A DNA stretch of 64,000 nucleotides from Caballeronia mineralivorans PML1(12) (GTDB lineage: Bacteria; Pseudomonadota; Gammaproteobacteria; Burkholderiales; Burkholderiaceae): the NCBI RefSeq assembly GCF_001028175.1, contig NZ_AEJF01000121.1, positions 30,983 through 94,982 of the forward strand. The letters are read 5' to 3'. The notes under the pieces were generated by a model. The model did no database searches. It was not told where the DNA came from and saw only the letters and a list, made by a program, of their open reading frames with translations. The translations under genes and the position numbers were made by a program. Below, in pieces: positions 36,578 to 45,912 of the stretch (the stretch's first letter is position 1; every line of letters starts with the position of its first letter).

Positions 36578-38029
36578 TCAGAATGGGTATTGGCGCGGTG
36601 TCGTCTGCACGGTGATCCAGCGCAGATCGGTGAATTCGGCGATACCCGCCTTGCCGCCAAAGTGACCGAATCCACTGCCCTTCACGCCGCCGAACGGCAT
36701 CTGCGCCTCGTCATGTACGGTGGGACCGTTGATGTGACAGATGCCCGATTCAATGAGCTTTGCGACGTTCATCGCCCGTGCGATATCGCGGCTGAACACC
36801 GCCGATGACAAGCCGAATTCGTTGTCGTTGGCGCAGGCAATCGCCTCTTCGTCGCCGTCCACGCGCACGATTCCTTTGACGGGTCCAAACGATTCGTCGT
36901 GGTAGATCCGCATATCGGCTGTTACGTGGTCCAGCAGCGTGGCCGGCATCAGCGTGCTGTCGGCTTTGCCGCCGCACAGCAGCGTGGCGCCCTTGGAGAG
37001 TGCATCGTCGATCAACGCATTGCACCGCTCGACCGTATTCATGTCGACCACCGAGCCAAGCACGACCGGCCCGTTGCGCGGATCGCCCAGCGGCAGTTCG
37101 ACCGACCGCGCGGCGAGCCGCTTGACGAACGCGTCGGCCACGCGGCGATCCACGACAATGCGTTCCGTCGACATGCAGATCTGTCCCGAGTTGGCGAACG
37201 CACCGAAAACCGCGGCGTCGACCGCTGCATCGAGATCGGCATCGGCCAGCACGAGCAGCGGCGCCTTGCCGCCCAGTTCCAGCACGACCGGCTTGAGGTA
37301 CTTTGCGCAGCTTGCTGCAATCACCTTGCCGACCCGGGTCGAACCCGTGAAATTGACCCGCCGCACTTTGGGATGGGCGATCATTGCTTCAACGATCGGG
37401 CCGGCATCGGCCGGTGCGTTCGTCACGAAGTTCACGACGCCTGCGGGCAAGCCTGCCTCCTGCAACGACTCGATGATTAAACCGTGCGTTGCGGGACATA
37501 CTTCAGAGCCTTTGAGAACGACCGTGTTGCCGCACGCAAGCGGTAGTGCGATTGCACGAACCGCAAGAATCACCGGCGCATTCCACGGCGCTATGCCGAG
37601 CACGACACCGGCCGGTTGACGCACGCCCATTGCCAGGCTGCCTGGCACGTCGGATGGAATCACCTCGCCTGTAATCTGCGTGGTTAGCGCTGCGGCCTCC
37701 ATGAGTCCGGCGGCAGCCAGATGCACATTGAACCCGGCCCAGATACCGGACGCACCGGTTTCGGCTGCCATCGCGGACGCAAAGGCCGCTTGTTTTCCCT
37801 CGAGCACAAGTGCCGCGCGCATCAACAAAGCGCGCCTCTCGCCTGGACCTAGCGCAGACCATGCGGGAAACGCGTTGGCTGCGGCATCTACAGCAGCCAA
37901 CGCATCAGCAACCGATGCCGCCGGAGCGCGTGTAGCGACTTCGCCATCCAGCGGATTCTTGCGCTCGAAGGTCGCACCGTTGCTGGCCTGTACCGCCTCG
38001 CCGTTGATCAGCATGGCAATCGTTTTCAT
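36578..38029 (-). CDS. Aromatic aldehyde dehydrogenase (salicylaldehyde/vanillin/benzaldehyde type)
   Basis: 483 residues from the ATG at 38029, which has AGGAGACAG upstream; the open frame extends further without such a signal. It is an NAD(P)+-dependent aldehyde dehydrogenase with cofactor segment GIAPWNAPVILAVRAI, catalytic Glu in VLELGGKAPLLVL and catalytic Cys in NSGQICMSTERI. Closest in feel to salicylaldehyde and vanillin dehydrogenases. With the decarboxylase encoded 52 bp upstream it should oxidise benzaldehyde to benzoate, the second step of benzoylformate degradation. Confidence 0.9.
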   Translation of the reverse strand: MKTIAMLINGEAVQASNGATFERKNPLDGEVATRAPAASVADALAAVDAAANAFPAWSALGPGERRALLMRAALVLEGKQAAFASAMAAETGASGIWAGFNVHLAAAGLMEAAALTTQITGEVIPSDVPGSLAMGVRQPAGVVLGIAPWNAPVILAVRAIALPLACGNTVVLKGSEVCPATHGLIIESLQEAGLPAGVVNFVTNAPADAGPIVEAMIAHPKVRRVNFTGSTRVGKVIAASCAKYLKPVVLELGGKAPLLVLADADLDAAVDAAVFGAFANSGQICMSTERIVVDRRVADAFVKRLAARSVELPLGDPRNGPVVLGSVVDMNTVERCNALIDDALSKGATLLCGGKADSTLMPATLLDHVTADMRIYHDESFGPVKGIVRVDGDEEAIACANDNEFGLSSAVFSRDIARAMNVAKLIESGICHINGPTVHDEAQMPFGGVKGSGFGHFGGKAGIAEFTDLRWITVQTTPRQYPF

Positions 38030-38081
38030 CTTCTGTCTCCTGATAATTTTTATACAAGCAGTGATCGATAGGCAACGCGCT

Positions 38082-39701
38082 TCAGGCCACGACCGTTTCA
38101 ACGAGCATCGGCCCGGCAGTGTGCAAAGCGTCGTTCAATACACCGCGCAACTGAGAGGCCTCCTTGACCGCGACGCCGCGGCAGCCCATGCCCGCCGCAA
38201 GCGTCACGAAATCGAGACCGGGGAGATCGGTTCCCTGCACGGGATCGGTCGGCGCGAAACCGAACACCGGCGCGAAATCCTGCAAGGCAGCGTATCGCGA
38301 ATTGTTAAGGATGACGAATGTAATAGGTAAATTCAGCTGCACCGCGCTCCATATGGCCTGAATCGAATACATGCTGGAGCCATCTCCGATCAGCGCGATC
38401 ACACGCGTGCCCGGCTTGGCGAGCGCAACGCCCACCGCTGCCGGCATCCCGTAGCCAAGGCCACCGCTCTCCATGGTCAGAAACGTGCCGCTGCGGGTGA
38501 ACGGCAGATATTCCTGCATGACCGGCCGCGCACTTGGCGCTTCTTCAACGACAACGTCGGCCGGGTTGCGTATCTCGGCGAGCGTTTGCAGCACGAACGC
38601 CACCGACATAAGCGGCGACGCCTCGGCACGCGGAGACGCACGGCGAGCCGCCGGCAACGGACGCGTCTTGGGCGCCGGCCGCGCCAGCAAGTCCGTGATG
38701 CCCAGCCGGATGTTCCCCACCGTCGCCGTGCCGCTTGGGGTCCAGGCGGCCACACTAGGGTCGTCGATCAGCTGGAACAACTGCGCGCCCGGGGGAATAT
38801 GCGGACCGCTGCCCTCTACGTGATAAGTGAAAGCCGGAGCACCGAGCACACAGATGAGATCATGGCCGCCCAGCAATTCGACGATCTTCTCGCGCATCGC
38901 GGGAAGGAAGCCAGCGAACAGCCGATGATCTTCGGGAAAGCTGCAGCGTCCCGACATGGGCGCAACAAAAACACGTGCCTGATGACGTTCCGCCAGGCGA
39001 ACTACTTCCTCCACCGCGCCCGCACGGTCCACGCCGCCACCTACGACAAACGCCGGCTGCGCACATAGATCGAGCGCGTCGCCCATTCGCGCCAGCATCG
39101 ACGGATCGGGGCGGGTCACGGTGCTGACTTCGCTGACCGGAACGTAGTCCGCCGGTTGGTCCCAATCGTCGGCGGGGATAGAGACGAACACGGGGCCACG
39201 CGGCTCCTGCATCGCGATGTGATAAGCGCGCGCGATTGCCAGCGGCACATCGGCGGCTCGCGCCGGTTCGATGCTCCATTTCACGTAGGGCTTAGGCAAC
39301 TCGGTTGCATGCGTCGACGCCAGGAACGGGTCGAATGGAAGGATCGAACGGGCCTGCTGCCCGGCGGTCACGACGATCGGCGTGCGGTTGCGAAATGCCG
39401 TGAAAATATTGCCCATCGCGTTGCCGACACCTGCCGCGGAATGCAGGTTCACCAGCGAAGCGTTACCCGTCGCCTGCGCATAACCGTCCGCCATGCCGAC
39501 CACGACCGCTTCCTGAAGCCCAAGCACGTAGCGAAAATCGGCGGGAAAATCGCGGAACATCGGCAACTCCGTCGACCCCGGATTGGCGAATACCGACGTC
39601 ATCCCTACGCGTCGCATGAAATCGATCACGGCGTCTCGTACCGTGATGCGGGCGGGTTGAGTGCGACCTGACATCCCCTGCTGCGCCGTGCTGCCTGTCA
39701 T
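38082..39701 (-). CDS. mdlC: Benzoylformate decarboxylase (ThDP enzyme)
   Basis: 539 residues, usual length plus a short N-terminal extension. The ThDP enzyme residues known from Pseudomonas putida MdlC have counterparts: S43 in FANPGSTELPMF, E64 in LQEAVVVGMADG, H87 in NLHSAAGVGNAMGN and H294 in APAFTYHVEGSG. The cofactor motif GDGSSMYSIQAIW ending in ILNN is near residue 440. It would convert phenylglyoxylate to benzaldehyde. No mandelate dehydrogenase or racemase gene is in the window, so mandelate use is not shown. A phenylpyruvate or oxalyl-type substrate remains possible. Confidence 0.87.
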   Translation of the reverse strand: MTGSTAQQGMSGRTQPARITVRDAVIDFMRRVGMTSVFANPGSTELPMFRDFPADFRYVLGLQEAVVVGMADGYAQATGNASLVNLHSAAGVGNAMGNIFTAFRNRTPIVVTAGQQARSILPFDPFLASTHATELPKPYVKWSIEPARAADVPLAIARAYHIAMQEPRGPVFVSIPADDWDQPADYVPVSEVSTVTRPDPSMLARMGDALDLCAQPAFVVGGGVDRAGAVEEVVRLAERHQARVFVAPMSGRCSFPEDHRLFAGFLPAMREKIVELLGGHDLICVLGAPAFTYHVEGSGPHIPPGAQLFQLIDDPSVAAWTPSGTATVGNIRLGITDLLARPAPKTRPLPAARRASPRAEASPLMSVAFVLQTLAEIRNPADVVVEEAPSARPVMQEYLPFTRSGTFLTMESGGLGYGMPAAVGVALAKPGTRVIALIGDGSSMYSIQAIWSAVQLNLPITFVILNNSRYAALQDFAPVFGFAPTDPVQGTDLPGLDFVTLAAGMGCRGVAVKEASQLRGVLNDALHTAGPMLVETVVA

Positions 39702-39778
39702 GCAAATGCCTCCTGAAAATCTAGCGAGTGAGCGCTTATCTGAGGGGGATTATCTAAGCCTGCACACATTATGAATAT

Positions 39779-39799
39779 TGCCTTTTTGAGAAAAAGGCA
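39779..39799. promoter_or_regulatory. Perfect palindrome in the mdlC/LysR divergent promoter
   Basis: TGCCTTTTT-GAG-AAAAAGGCA is a perfect 9+3+9 palindrome 78 bp upstream of the decarboxylase start and 97 bp before the LysR start. Its symmetry, size and place make it the obvious binding site for the LysR protein encoded at 39896. Confidence 0.6.
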
Positions 39800-39895
39800 T
39801 TACTTTTGTGCATGACTCTCGACTCTTGTCGCCATGACGACCGTGCAGTATCGCGTTGATCTGCTTCCCCTTCCGACTTCCGCTCCCGATCGATA

Positions 39896-40804
39896 ATGAC
39901 CTTTAGTCTCCAACAACTTCATGCGTTCACGACGATCGTCGAAAGCAGTAGTCTCGGTCGCGCGGCAGAGGTTCTGCATGTGACGCAGCCGGCGCTGAGC
40001 CGGACAATCAAAAGACTGGAGGAACAGCTCGGCGCCCCTTTGTTTGAGCGTCACTCGAAAGGCATGCAACTGACCGCGATCGGCGAGGCACTGCTGCCGC
40101 ACGCAACGTTGCTTCTACACGAAGCCGACAACACCCGCGAAGAAATCGATGCAATCCGCGGCCTCGCCAAAGGCACGATCCGGGTCGGGGCAGTAGCGAG
40201 CATCGCAACCCTTGTGCTGCCGTTGGCGGTCAGCGGCGTACTGGCTCGCTGGCCGAATCTACGCGTGCAGATCATCGAGGGTGTGTGGGACCGGCTTGCC
40301 GATAGCTTGCTGAAGCAGGAGATCGACCTCGCGCTCAGCATGGCAGTACCCGATACGGATGAGATCACCGCGATCACCGATTGCTGCTGGGAAGACATGA
40401 GTTATGTTGTCGCCGCGCTCGATCATCCGCTGCGTGCCAAAGCGGATCTGTGCCTCGCGGATACACTCGATCAGCAGTGGTGCGTGCCGCCTCGGGGAAC
40501 AGGTCCGTTCGAGCACATGCAGCGTGTGTTCGCCGAGCACGGGCTGCGCATGCCCGAGATCGCAGTGGAAACCCGCTCTATCACCGTGCTGAAGAGTCTC
40601 GTCACGCGCGCGGGTTTTTTAAGCTGGATGGCCGCGCCGATGTACGACACCGAGAGCGCGGCGGGCGTATTCGATACGTTGCCTATTCCAGGGCTCGTCG
40701 CACGTCGCACGCTGACGGCGTTTCGACGTCGTCAGGGCATTCTGCCGCGTCCGGCGGTCATGCTACTGGAGCAGCTTAGGCAGTTGACGGCAACCGCTGC
40801 ATGA
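39896..40804 (+). CDS. LysR-family regulator, probable activator of the benzoylformate genes
   Basis: 302 residues. The helix-turn-helix (SSSLGRAAEVLHVTQPALSRT) spans residues 17-40 and an effector-binding domain follows. Divergent from mdlC with a perfect palindrome between them. Effector likely phenylglyoxylate or a related aromatic acid (inference from position). Confidence 0.92.
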   Translation: MTFSLQQLHAFTTIVESSSLGRAAEVLHVTQPALSRTIKRLEEQLGAPLFERHSKGMQLTAIGEALLPHATLLLHEADNTREEIDAIRGLAKGTIRVGAVASIATLVLPLAVSGVLARWPNLRVQIIEGVWDRLADSLLKQEIDLALSMAVPDTDEITAITDCCWEDMSYVVAALDHPLRAKADLCLADTLDQQWCVPPRGTGPFEHMQRVFAEHGLRMPEIAVETRSITVLKSLVTRAGFLSWMAAPMYDTESAAGVFDTLPIPGLVARRTLTAFRRRQGILPRPAVMLLEQLRQLTATAA

Positions 40805-40890
40805 ACCCGATAATCGGGCGGTTTGATAAAACTTCCACACCATTTCGCCAATGACGGCGGCAACATCCTCTTAGGGAGCGGCAGACCATC

Positions 40891-41256
40891 ATGGATCAGA
40901 TCCTGGCTATTCGACCTTTCGTACCCGCAAAGGATTTTGACGCATCAAAGCGTTTTTACCGGGCGTTGGGCTTCGCGCTGACCCACGAGGACGAGAGCAT
41001 CGCGATATTGAAGCTGGGTAGTTTCAGCTTCATTCTGCAGAATTTCTACGTAAAGGAATTTGCCGAGAATTGCATGATTCAACTTCTCGTCCGCGATGTG
41101 GATTCGTGGTGGCAAAAAGCGAAACCCAGCGAGCTGGTTGATCAGTTTTCTGTCAACGCACCTCGGGAGCCGGCGCTGCAAAGCTGGGGAATGAAAGTCG
41201 GGTTCATCTTCGATCCTTCGGGCGTGCTCTGGCACGTGGCTGAAGTCCCGTTCTGA
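40891..41256 (+). CDS. VOC-superfamily (glyoxalase/bleomycin-resistance-like) protein
   Basis: 121 residues, one beta-alpha-beta-beta-beta module pair typical of VOC proteins. FVPAKDFDASKRFYRALGF opens the first module; the second ends with FIFDPSGVLWHVAEV, where the glyoxalase fold usually has a metal Glu. Members include dioxygenases, glyoxalases and drug-binding proteins, so function is open. GGGAG lies about 13 bases before the ATG. It follows the LysR gene by 86 bp. Confidence 0.85.
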   Translation: MDQILAIRPFVPAKDFDASKRFYRALGFALTHEDESIAILKLGSFSFILQNFYVKEFAENCMIQLLVRDVDSWWQKAKPSELVDQFSVNAPREPALQSWGMKVGFIFDPSGVLWHVAEVPF

Positions 41257-41291
41257 ACCTGGAGGTCTTGACCTGCAGCGCAAGGGCAAGA

Positions 41292-42065
41292 TCACGAACC
41301 CTTGATACGATCGGTCGTCATCCAGCCCTCCCCCACGCCGATCTGTGCGACCTGTTTCGCGATGGAATCGGCCAGCCGCTTGGCATCCGCCGACACCCCG
41401 GCGCGCTTCGTTTCGGACACGGCGTGCAACCCTACACCTGCAGCAGCCGATGTCGCGACATGACCGGCCGCAGCCCCGATGCCCGCTGTTTCCGCCACAC
41501 CAGGCGCCTTGCCGCTGTCCGCCTTCGCTTCGAAACTCTGTATGAACCTCGGCGCTTCGCCCGCCGGTTGATAGAGAACCTGAACGGACGTGCCGACCTG
41601 GCTCTTTCCCGCACCCAGACCGACCAGCATCCGGCGCCGGCGATTCCCCGCATCGATCGTCTCAAAGCTGCCTTGCACGATCAGGGCATTCCGATCGGTT
41701 GGCGCGGGGGCATCTGCACGTATTGCACGCAGGCCCATCGACTGTAGCTGCCGCACGATTTCATCAGCGACCTGCTCGCGTACTTCGGTTGCATCGTCGG
41801 TTTGCTTCTTCAGCGTCGCCGTGCCGTCGAACTGCGACTGCATCTTCTGGATCAAGCCACCATCGAGTTTCACCTGGTCCGGCGAGTTCTGGAACGCATA
41901 GACATAAATGGTTTCCGGCCGCACCTGCGTCGCCGCATTATAGGCACTCACATTGGTGATGCCGCTAGCGCAACCGGTAAGCAACACAGCACAAAAAACC
42001 AATGCGGACAGCGCACGCAGAGCGCTTCGTCCAGCCAGCATCTTGAGAAAAGTAAGCATGTTCAT
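41292..42065 (-). CDS. DUF4410 family lipoprotein
   Basis: 257 residues with a lipoprotein signal: hydrophobic stretch and lipobox LLTGC with Cys near residue 32. The mature region (ETIYVYAFQNSPDQVKLDGG and IVRQLQSMGLRAIRADAP) matches DUF4410, a periplasmic domain of unknown function. A glycine- and alanine-rich segment near residue 200 may be a membrane-inserting hairpin. Lone gene; regulation unknown. Confidence 0.83.
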   Translation of the reverse strand: MNMLTFLKMLAGRSALRALSALVFCAVLLTGCASGITNVSAYNAATQVRPETIYVYAFQNSPDQVKLDGGLIQKMQSQFDGTATLKKQTDDATEVREQVADEIVRQLQSMGLRAIRADAPAPTDRNALIVQGSFETIDAGNRRRRMLVGLGAGKSQVGTSVQVLYQPAGEAPRFIQSFEAKADSGKAPGVAETAGIGAAAGHVATSAAAGVGLHAVSETKRAGVSADAKRLADSIAKQVAQIGVGEGWMTTDRIKGS

Positions 42066-42366
42066 CCTGTCATCGACACCATCGTGTCTCGGTTATTCAA
42101 ACACGTTGTCCGATGAGATAAACAAGTATGGATAGCTGATCATCGGCGCTCTTTGTGCGCGAAATGCCTGATCGAATCTGCTTGTTCAGGCGTCTCTGCA
42201 ACTGAGGCAAGTATGAATGAACGGACGCGCAATCTCTATTCAACAATTATGTCGCGCCATGTCACGAGGCAAGCCCACATAGCGGATTGGGCCCGTGTTC
42301 TTTCATCAGATCATTGGCGGGATATTCGGTATAAATTGTTTTCCCCGCGCCGACCGAGCCGTCACT
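42066..42366. other. Intergenic region, nothing recognised
   Basis: 301 bp between two minus-strand genes. It should hold the promoter of the DUF4410 gene. No repeat, RNA gene or supported small frame was seen. Confidence 0.4.
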
Positions 42367-43110
42367 CTAGTCCACGACCACCGGATCGATCTCCGTTGCG
42401 GTCAACCCATACCGCCCCATTCTGTCTCGATGATCAGGCGACCCGAGATACTTGCGCAGGTGCAGATCGAACTCGCGACGCAGGTCAACGTTAGCCTTGG
42501 AGAATGAAAATGCGCCCTTGGGCGGCGCGTGCGTGGCTGCTTCCATGAGATCGTGCGAGACGGCACACACGACTGTATCGCCGATGCGTTGCACGAGAGT
42601 GCGATTTCCCAGGGCCGTGCTCGCGTAGGCATCAATCCGCCCTTCCAGCAACGCATCGATCGCCTCTTGTTGATGCTCGACCTGTTTTATCCGCGTCTCG
42701 GGGACACCCGCGCGCCTGGCCGCGTCGTGCTGAACCTGTCCGGTGATCACGCCTAGCTGCGCGTCGCTTGTTCGCGCCAACGCGTCATAGCTCGTCAGAT
42801 GTTTCGGGTTCCCGGCCCGAACCAGGAACCCGTCGTGCAAGGCCCAGACAGGCAGGCTGAAAGCAACGAGGGCCGCTCGCTCCGCTGTGACGAACAGAGG
42901 CACGTTGATGTCCCACTGCCCCGCTGCGACGCCGGGCAGCAACTCGGAAAACGTCGTCAGCTTGCATTCGACCGTATGTACGCCGATGGCATGCAAGATT
43001 TCCTCAGCAAGCTCGATATCCGAACCCGTTGCAAAGCCACGCTCATCGCTCGCCCCGAAAGGCGGCTCCTCGATGTAGGCAAGAACAACTCTGTCGCGCC
43101 AATTTCTCAT
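42367..43110 (-). CDS. Type 3 solute-binding-like protein without signal peptide
   Basis: 247 residues from the ATG at 43110 (GAGAGG about 10 bases upstream). The fold is that of amino-acid-type periplasmic binding proteins (SBP_bac_3): VLAYIEEPPFG near the start, GSDIELAEEILHAIG, GQWDINVPLFVTAERA and DAYASTALGNRTLV. No signal sequence precedes strand 1: the protein begins MRNWRDRVVLAYIEEP. No permease or ATPase genes are adjacent. It may be a cytoplasmic ligand-binding or cyclohexadienyl-dehydratase-like protein, or may have lost its export signal. Confidence 0.8.
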   Translation of the reverse strand: MRNWRDRVVLAYIEEPPFGASDERGFATGSDIELAEEILHAIGVHTVECKLTTFSELLPGVAAGQWDINVPLFVTAERAALVAFSLPVWALHDGFLVRAGNPKHLTSYDALARTSDAQLGVITGQVQHDAARRAGVPETRIKQVEHQQEAIDALLEGRIDAYASTALGNRTLVQRIGDTVVCAVSHDLMEAATHAPPKGAFSFSKANVDLRREFDLHLRKYLGSPDHRDRMGRYGLTATEIDPVVVD

Positions 43111-43204
43111 GAACGATGTCCTCTCGAGTAGCACACATGCAGGAAGATCCAATTATGGCATCCGGCAAGGACTATTCTTCAGCGAGGACGCATCTGTTCG
43201 ATCA

Positions 43205-43879
43205 TCAAGGTCCGATCACCGAGAGGTAAGCTGCTGCCTCTTCGATCTGCGTGTCATTCAGCTTTGCCGCGATGGCTGTCATGGATCCGGCCGCGGGAGG
43301 TTTCACTTTCGCGCGCGCCTGGAATTCGTGCAGCCGGTCAACGACAAACGCAGCGGGCTCCCCCGCAATAGCCGGAAAGCGCGCACCATTGCCTTTACCG
43401 CCTGCCGCATGACAGCTGAAGCACGCAGGAATTTCAGCGCCCGCGCCCATCCCGGCGAGCTGCCTGCCGGCCATCACCAGCTTCTCCGAAGGCGGCTGGG
43501 CACCCGTTGCAAGCGGTGGATGCTGCTGCGAAAAGAACACCGACAGCTCGCGTATGTCGCCGTCGGAAAGACCGCGCGCGACCGCCTGCATGGTGGCGCT
43601 CGCACGCGTGCCTGCCTTGAACATGACTAGCGCGTGGGCGAGATAGTCAGGATCCTTGCCGGCTAGCCGCGGCCCGCCGCTTGCAGTGCCCGCGCCCAAT
43701 GCGCCGTGGCACGCTACGCACGTTGTGATCGAAGGCGAGGACATCCCAGGAGCGGCAACCTGTTCCGCCACCGCGGATTGCGCGTGACAGAGGCTCGCAA
43801 AGCCGATCAGCGCCGCCACTGAAGCCGAATACAAGCCTGCGTGCAGCAGGTTGGTGGAACGCGAGCCGAACATAAGCAT
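43205..43879 (-). CDS. Diheme cytochrome c (c4/c5 type)
   Basis: 224 residues from the ATG at 43879. Signal peptide ends near residue 34 (SLCHA/QS). Two heme c sites are visible: C54-VA-CH (in TTCVACHGALG) and C153-FS-CH (in PACFSCHAAGGKGNG). Each is in a domain of about 90 residues, as in cytochrome c4. Periplasmic electron carrier, perhaps for a dehydrogenase. No partner dehydrogenase gene is next to it; the carboxylesterase gene is 250 bp upstream. Confidence 0.9.
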   Translation of the reverse strand: MLMFGSRSTNLLHAGLYSASVAALIGFASLCHAQSAVAEQVAAPGMSSPSITTCVACHGALGAGTASGGPRLAGKDPDYLAHALVMFKAGTRASATMQAVARGLSDGDIRELSVFFSQQHPPLATGAQPPSEKLVMAGRQLAGMGAGAEIPACFSCHAAGGKGNGARFPAIAGEPAAFVVDRLHEFQARAKVKPPAAGSMTAIAAKLNDTQIEEAAAYLSVIGP

Positions 43880-44129
43880 CTTCCCGGTATCTTGTTGACG
43901 AGCGTCGTGCAAACGATGCTGTGGTCGAATTCTGCGGGGGTGACACTGACGCGTAGGTGGCTAGCGAATTACAAGTTTGTTATGTTGATCGGCACGACGT
44001 TTAATACAATCTTCGACCCGACGCGGCCGTTTTCCAGCCAATTAAACAGAGCGCAGCAGGCCGCTGTGTGCTGACCGCTTTGTCGCAGCCAGATGCGCGG
44101 CCCTGCTGCCTCTTTAGCAACTCTTCAAT

Positions 44130-45716
44130 TCACACGTGTTGCGACGGCGTTTGCCCATACCAGTAGCCACAATTGTGAGCGGTGTATGCGTCATACGTGT
44201 TCGAGACCGGATAACCAAAGTCGAGAATCTGACGCGTCGCAGACGTATAAACCGGCCAGTTCGCGACCGTGCTTCCGGTATTCGGATTGCCCGAGTGCGC
44301 GAACGCCGACAGCGCTGCCGTCATCGCACTCGACAGCGTCGCCTGATTCGCGGTGGGAGTGGGAATCAGTTGCCACCAGTAGTCGAGATCGGACGAATGA
44401 AAGCTGCCGTAGTTCAGGGAGGTCGGCGGCAAAATGGAAGTCAGGCCACCCACGTTGTACGGCGCAGGATCGGAAAAGCGGTACATGTACACCGCCGGCG
44501 AAAACTTCGCCAGGTTGTCGCCGTCCTGAAGAGCCGCGCAAACGAACCGGTAGTCGCCATCCGCCGCTGCCAGCGCCTGACTCGGCGACGAATACTGGCT
44601 AAGCGGATATAGCGCGGCCGTGCTGGTGCCTGGGACGCCAAGGTACCCCGCGATCGTGTTCGTATAGTTGGCGGCCTGAACCGGATTGCCCTGGGCGTCG
44701 AAGGCCGCTGCGACGAAAAATGTGCCTTCGTCCTGTGTGAATCCCGATATCAACGGCACGCGATTGAATGTGCCGGCAGCGAACGCCACGGACGTCGAAG
44801 TGGGCAACACCTTACCGTCGACAATCGCGTACCAGGCGTTTGGATTGCCCTGCAGCGTCGTCGCGGCGGGAAGCTGCCGCAGACAATCCGCACTTGCGGT
44901 CGGACCACAGCCCCAGTTATTCGCCAGAGTCGTGCTGCTGGTTTCAGCTTGCGCCAGCGTCGATTGAACCCGGTTGAAGTCGCCGCTTTGCGCGACCGCC
45001 TTCGCAAACAGCCCCGCCGCTCCGGGCGACGCAAGTTGAACATAAACTGAATGACCACCCGCCGAATCGCCGAAGATTGTCACGTTCTTCGGGTCCCCGC
45101 TGAATGTAGCAATGTTCTTCTGCACCCATGTCAGCGCCGCAGCCTGATCCATGATCCCATAGTTGCCCGCCGCGCCAGCCGGGTCCTCGGCGGCAAGCGC
45201 GGGATGCGCGAGAAAGCCCAATGCATTGAGCCGGTAGTTGATCGTCACCACCACTGCATTTGCCTTGATCGCCAATGCCGAACCATCTGTGGCGATTCCC
45301 GACCCATTGATAAACCCGCCGCCGTGAATCCAGAACAGCACCGGCAAAAGAGTCGTCGCCGTCGTCGGTCCAGGCACATAGACGTTCACGTACAGGCAGT
45401 CTTCGCTGCCCTTCGGAGCGGCCTGCGTACCCTGCAGGCATTCCGATCCGGCATGCGACGCGTCGTAGACACCCGAATATGCAGCCGCCGCGGCAGGCGC
45501 TTTCCAGCGGAGCGCTCCGACAGGTGGAGCCGCATACGGCAGACCGAGAAATTCGTGCACGCCGTTGACGGTGATGCCTTTCGCCTGACCCTGAGCGGTA
45601 TTGACTACATTCGGATCACTAAGGGTATTACTGTTGCTGCCTCCACAGCCTGCCACGATCAGCGGCAGCGTCGCCGCGATGGTCCACCCAATGGATCTTT
45701 GCTGATACTTTTTCAT
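44130..45716 (-). CDS. Type B carboxylesterase, lipoprotein
   Basis: 528 residues from the ATG at 45716 (AGGAGACAA upstream). A lipoprotein signal (TLPLIVAGC) anchors it outside the cytoplasm. Alpha/beta-hydrolase features are the oxyanion segment FWIHGGGFINGSG, nucleophile elbow FGDSAGGHSVYV and N-terminal GLPYAAPPVGALRWKAP, all of the para-nitrobenzyl esterase/cholinesterase family. A late His in SFHSSDLDYWW is a candidate catalytic base. It may release aromatic acids from esters for uptake by the MFS transporter encoded upstream. Confidence 0.9.
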   Translation of the reverse strand: MKKYQQRSIGWTIAATLPLIVAGCGGSNSNTLSDPNVVNTAQGQAKGITVNGVHEFLGLPYAAPPVGALRWKAPAAAAAYSGVYDASHAGSECLQGTQAAPKGSEDCLYVNVYVPGPTTATTLLPVLFWIHGGGFINGSGIATDGSALAIKANAVVVTINYRLNALGFLAHPALAAEDPAGAAGNYGIMDQAAALTWVQKNIATFSGDPKNVTIFGDSAGGHSVYVQLASPGAAGLFAKAVAQSGDFNRVQSTLAQAETSSTTLANNWGCGPTASADCLRQLPAATTLQGNPNAWYAIVDGKVLPTSTSVAFAAGTFNRVPLISGFTQDEGTFFVAAAFDAQGNPVQAANYTNTIAGYLGVPGTSTAALYPLSQYSSPSQALAAADGDYRFVCAALQDGDNLAKFSPAVYMYRFSDPAPYNVGGLTSILPPTSLNYGSFHSSDLDYWWQLIPTPTANQATLSSAMTAALSAFAHSGNPNTGSTVANWPVYTSATRQILDFGYPVSNTYDAYTAHNCGYWYGQTPSQHV

Positions 45717-45912
45717 GATTGTCTCCTGATTTGTCATTTAAAGCGGCACTACCTGCGGCCTTCTTCGTTGCGTTACCTGCTCGTGTCGATTTTTTTTAGG
45801 CAAAGCAAGACCCTGCCCCTCGATACGGGGGCTCTTGACTGACGGCCGTCGGTCAGCGGGAAAAGCGTCGAGTCACGCGGTTGTCCGGAAGCGTTGCGCC
45901 CCGGTTACGCGT

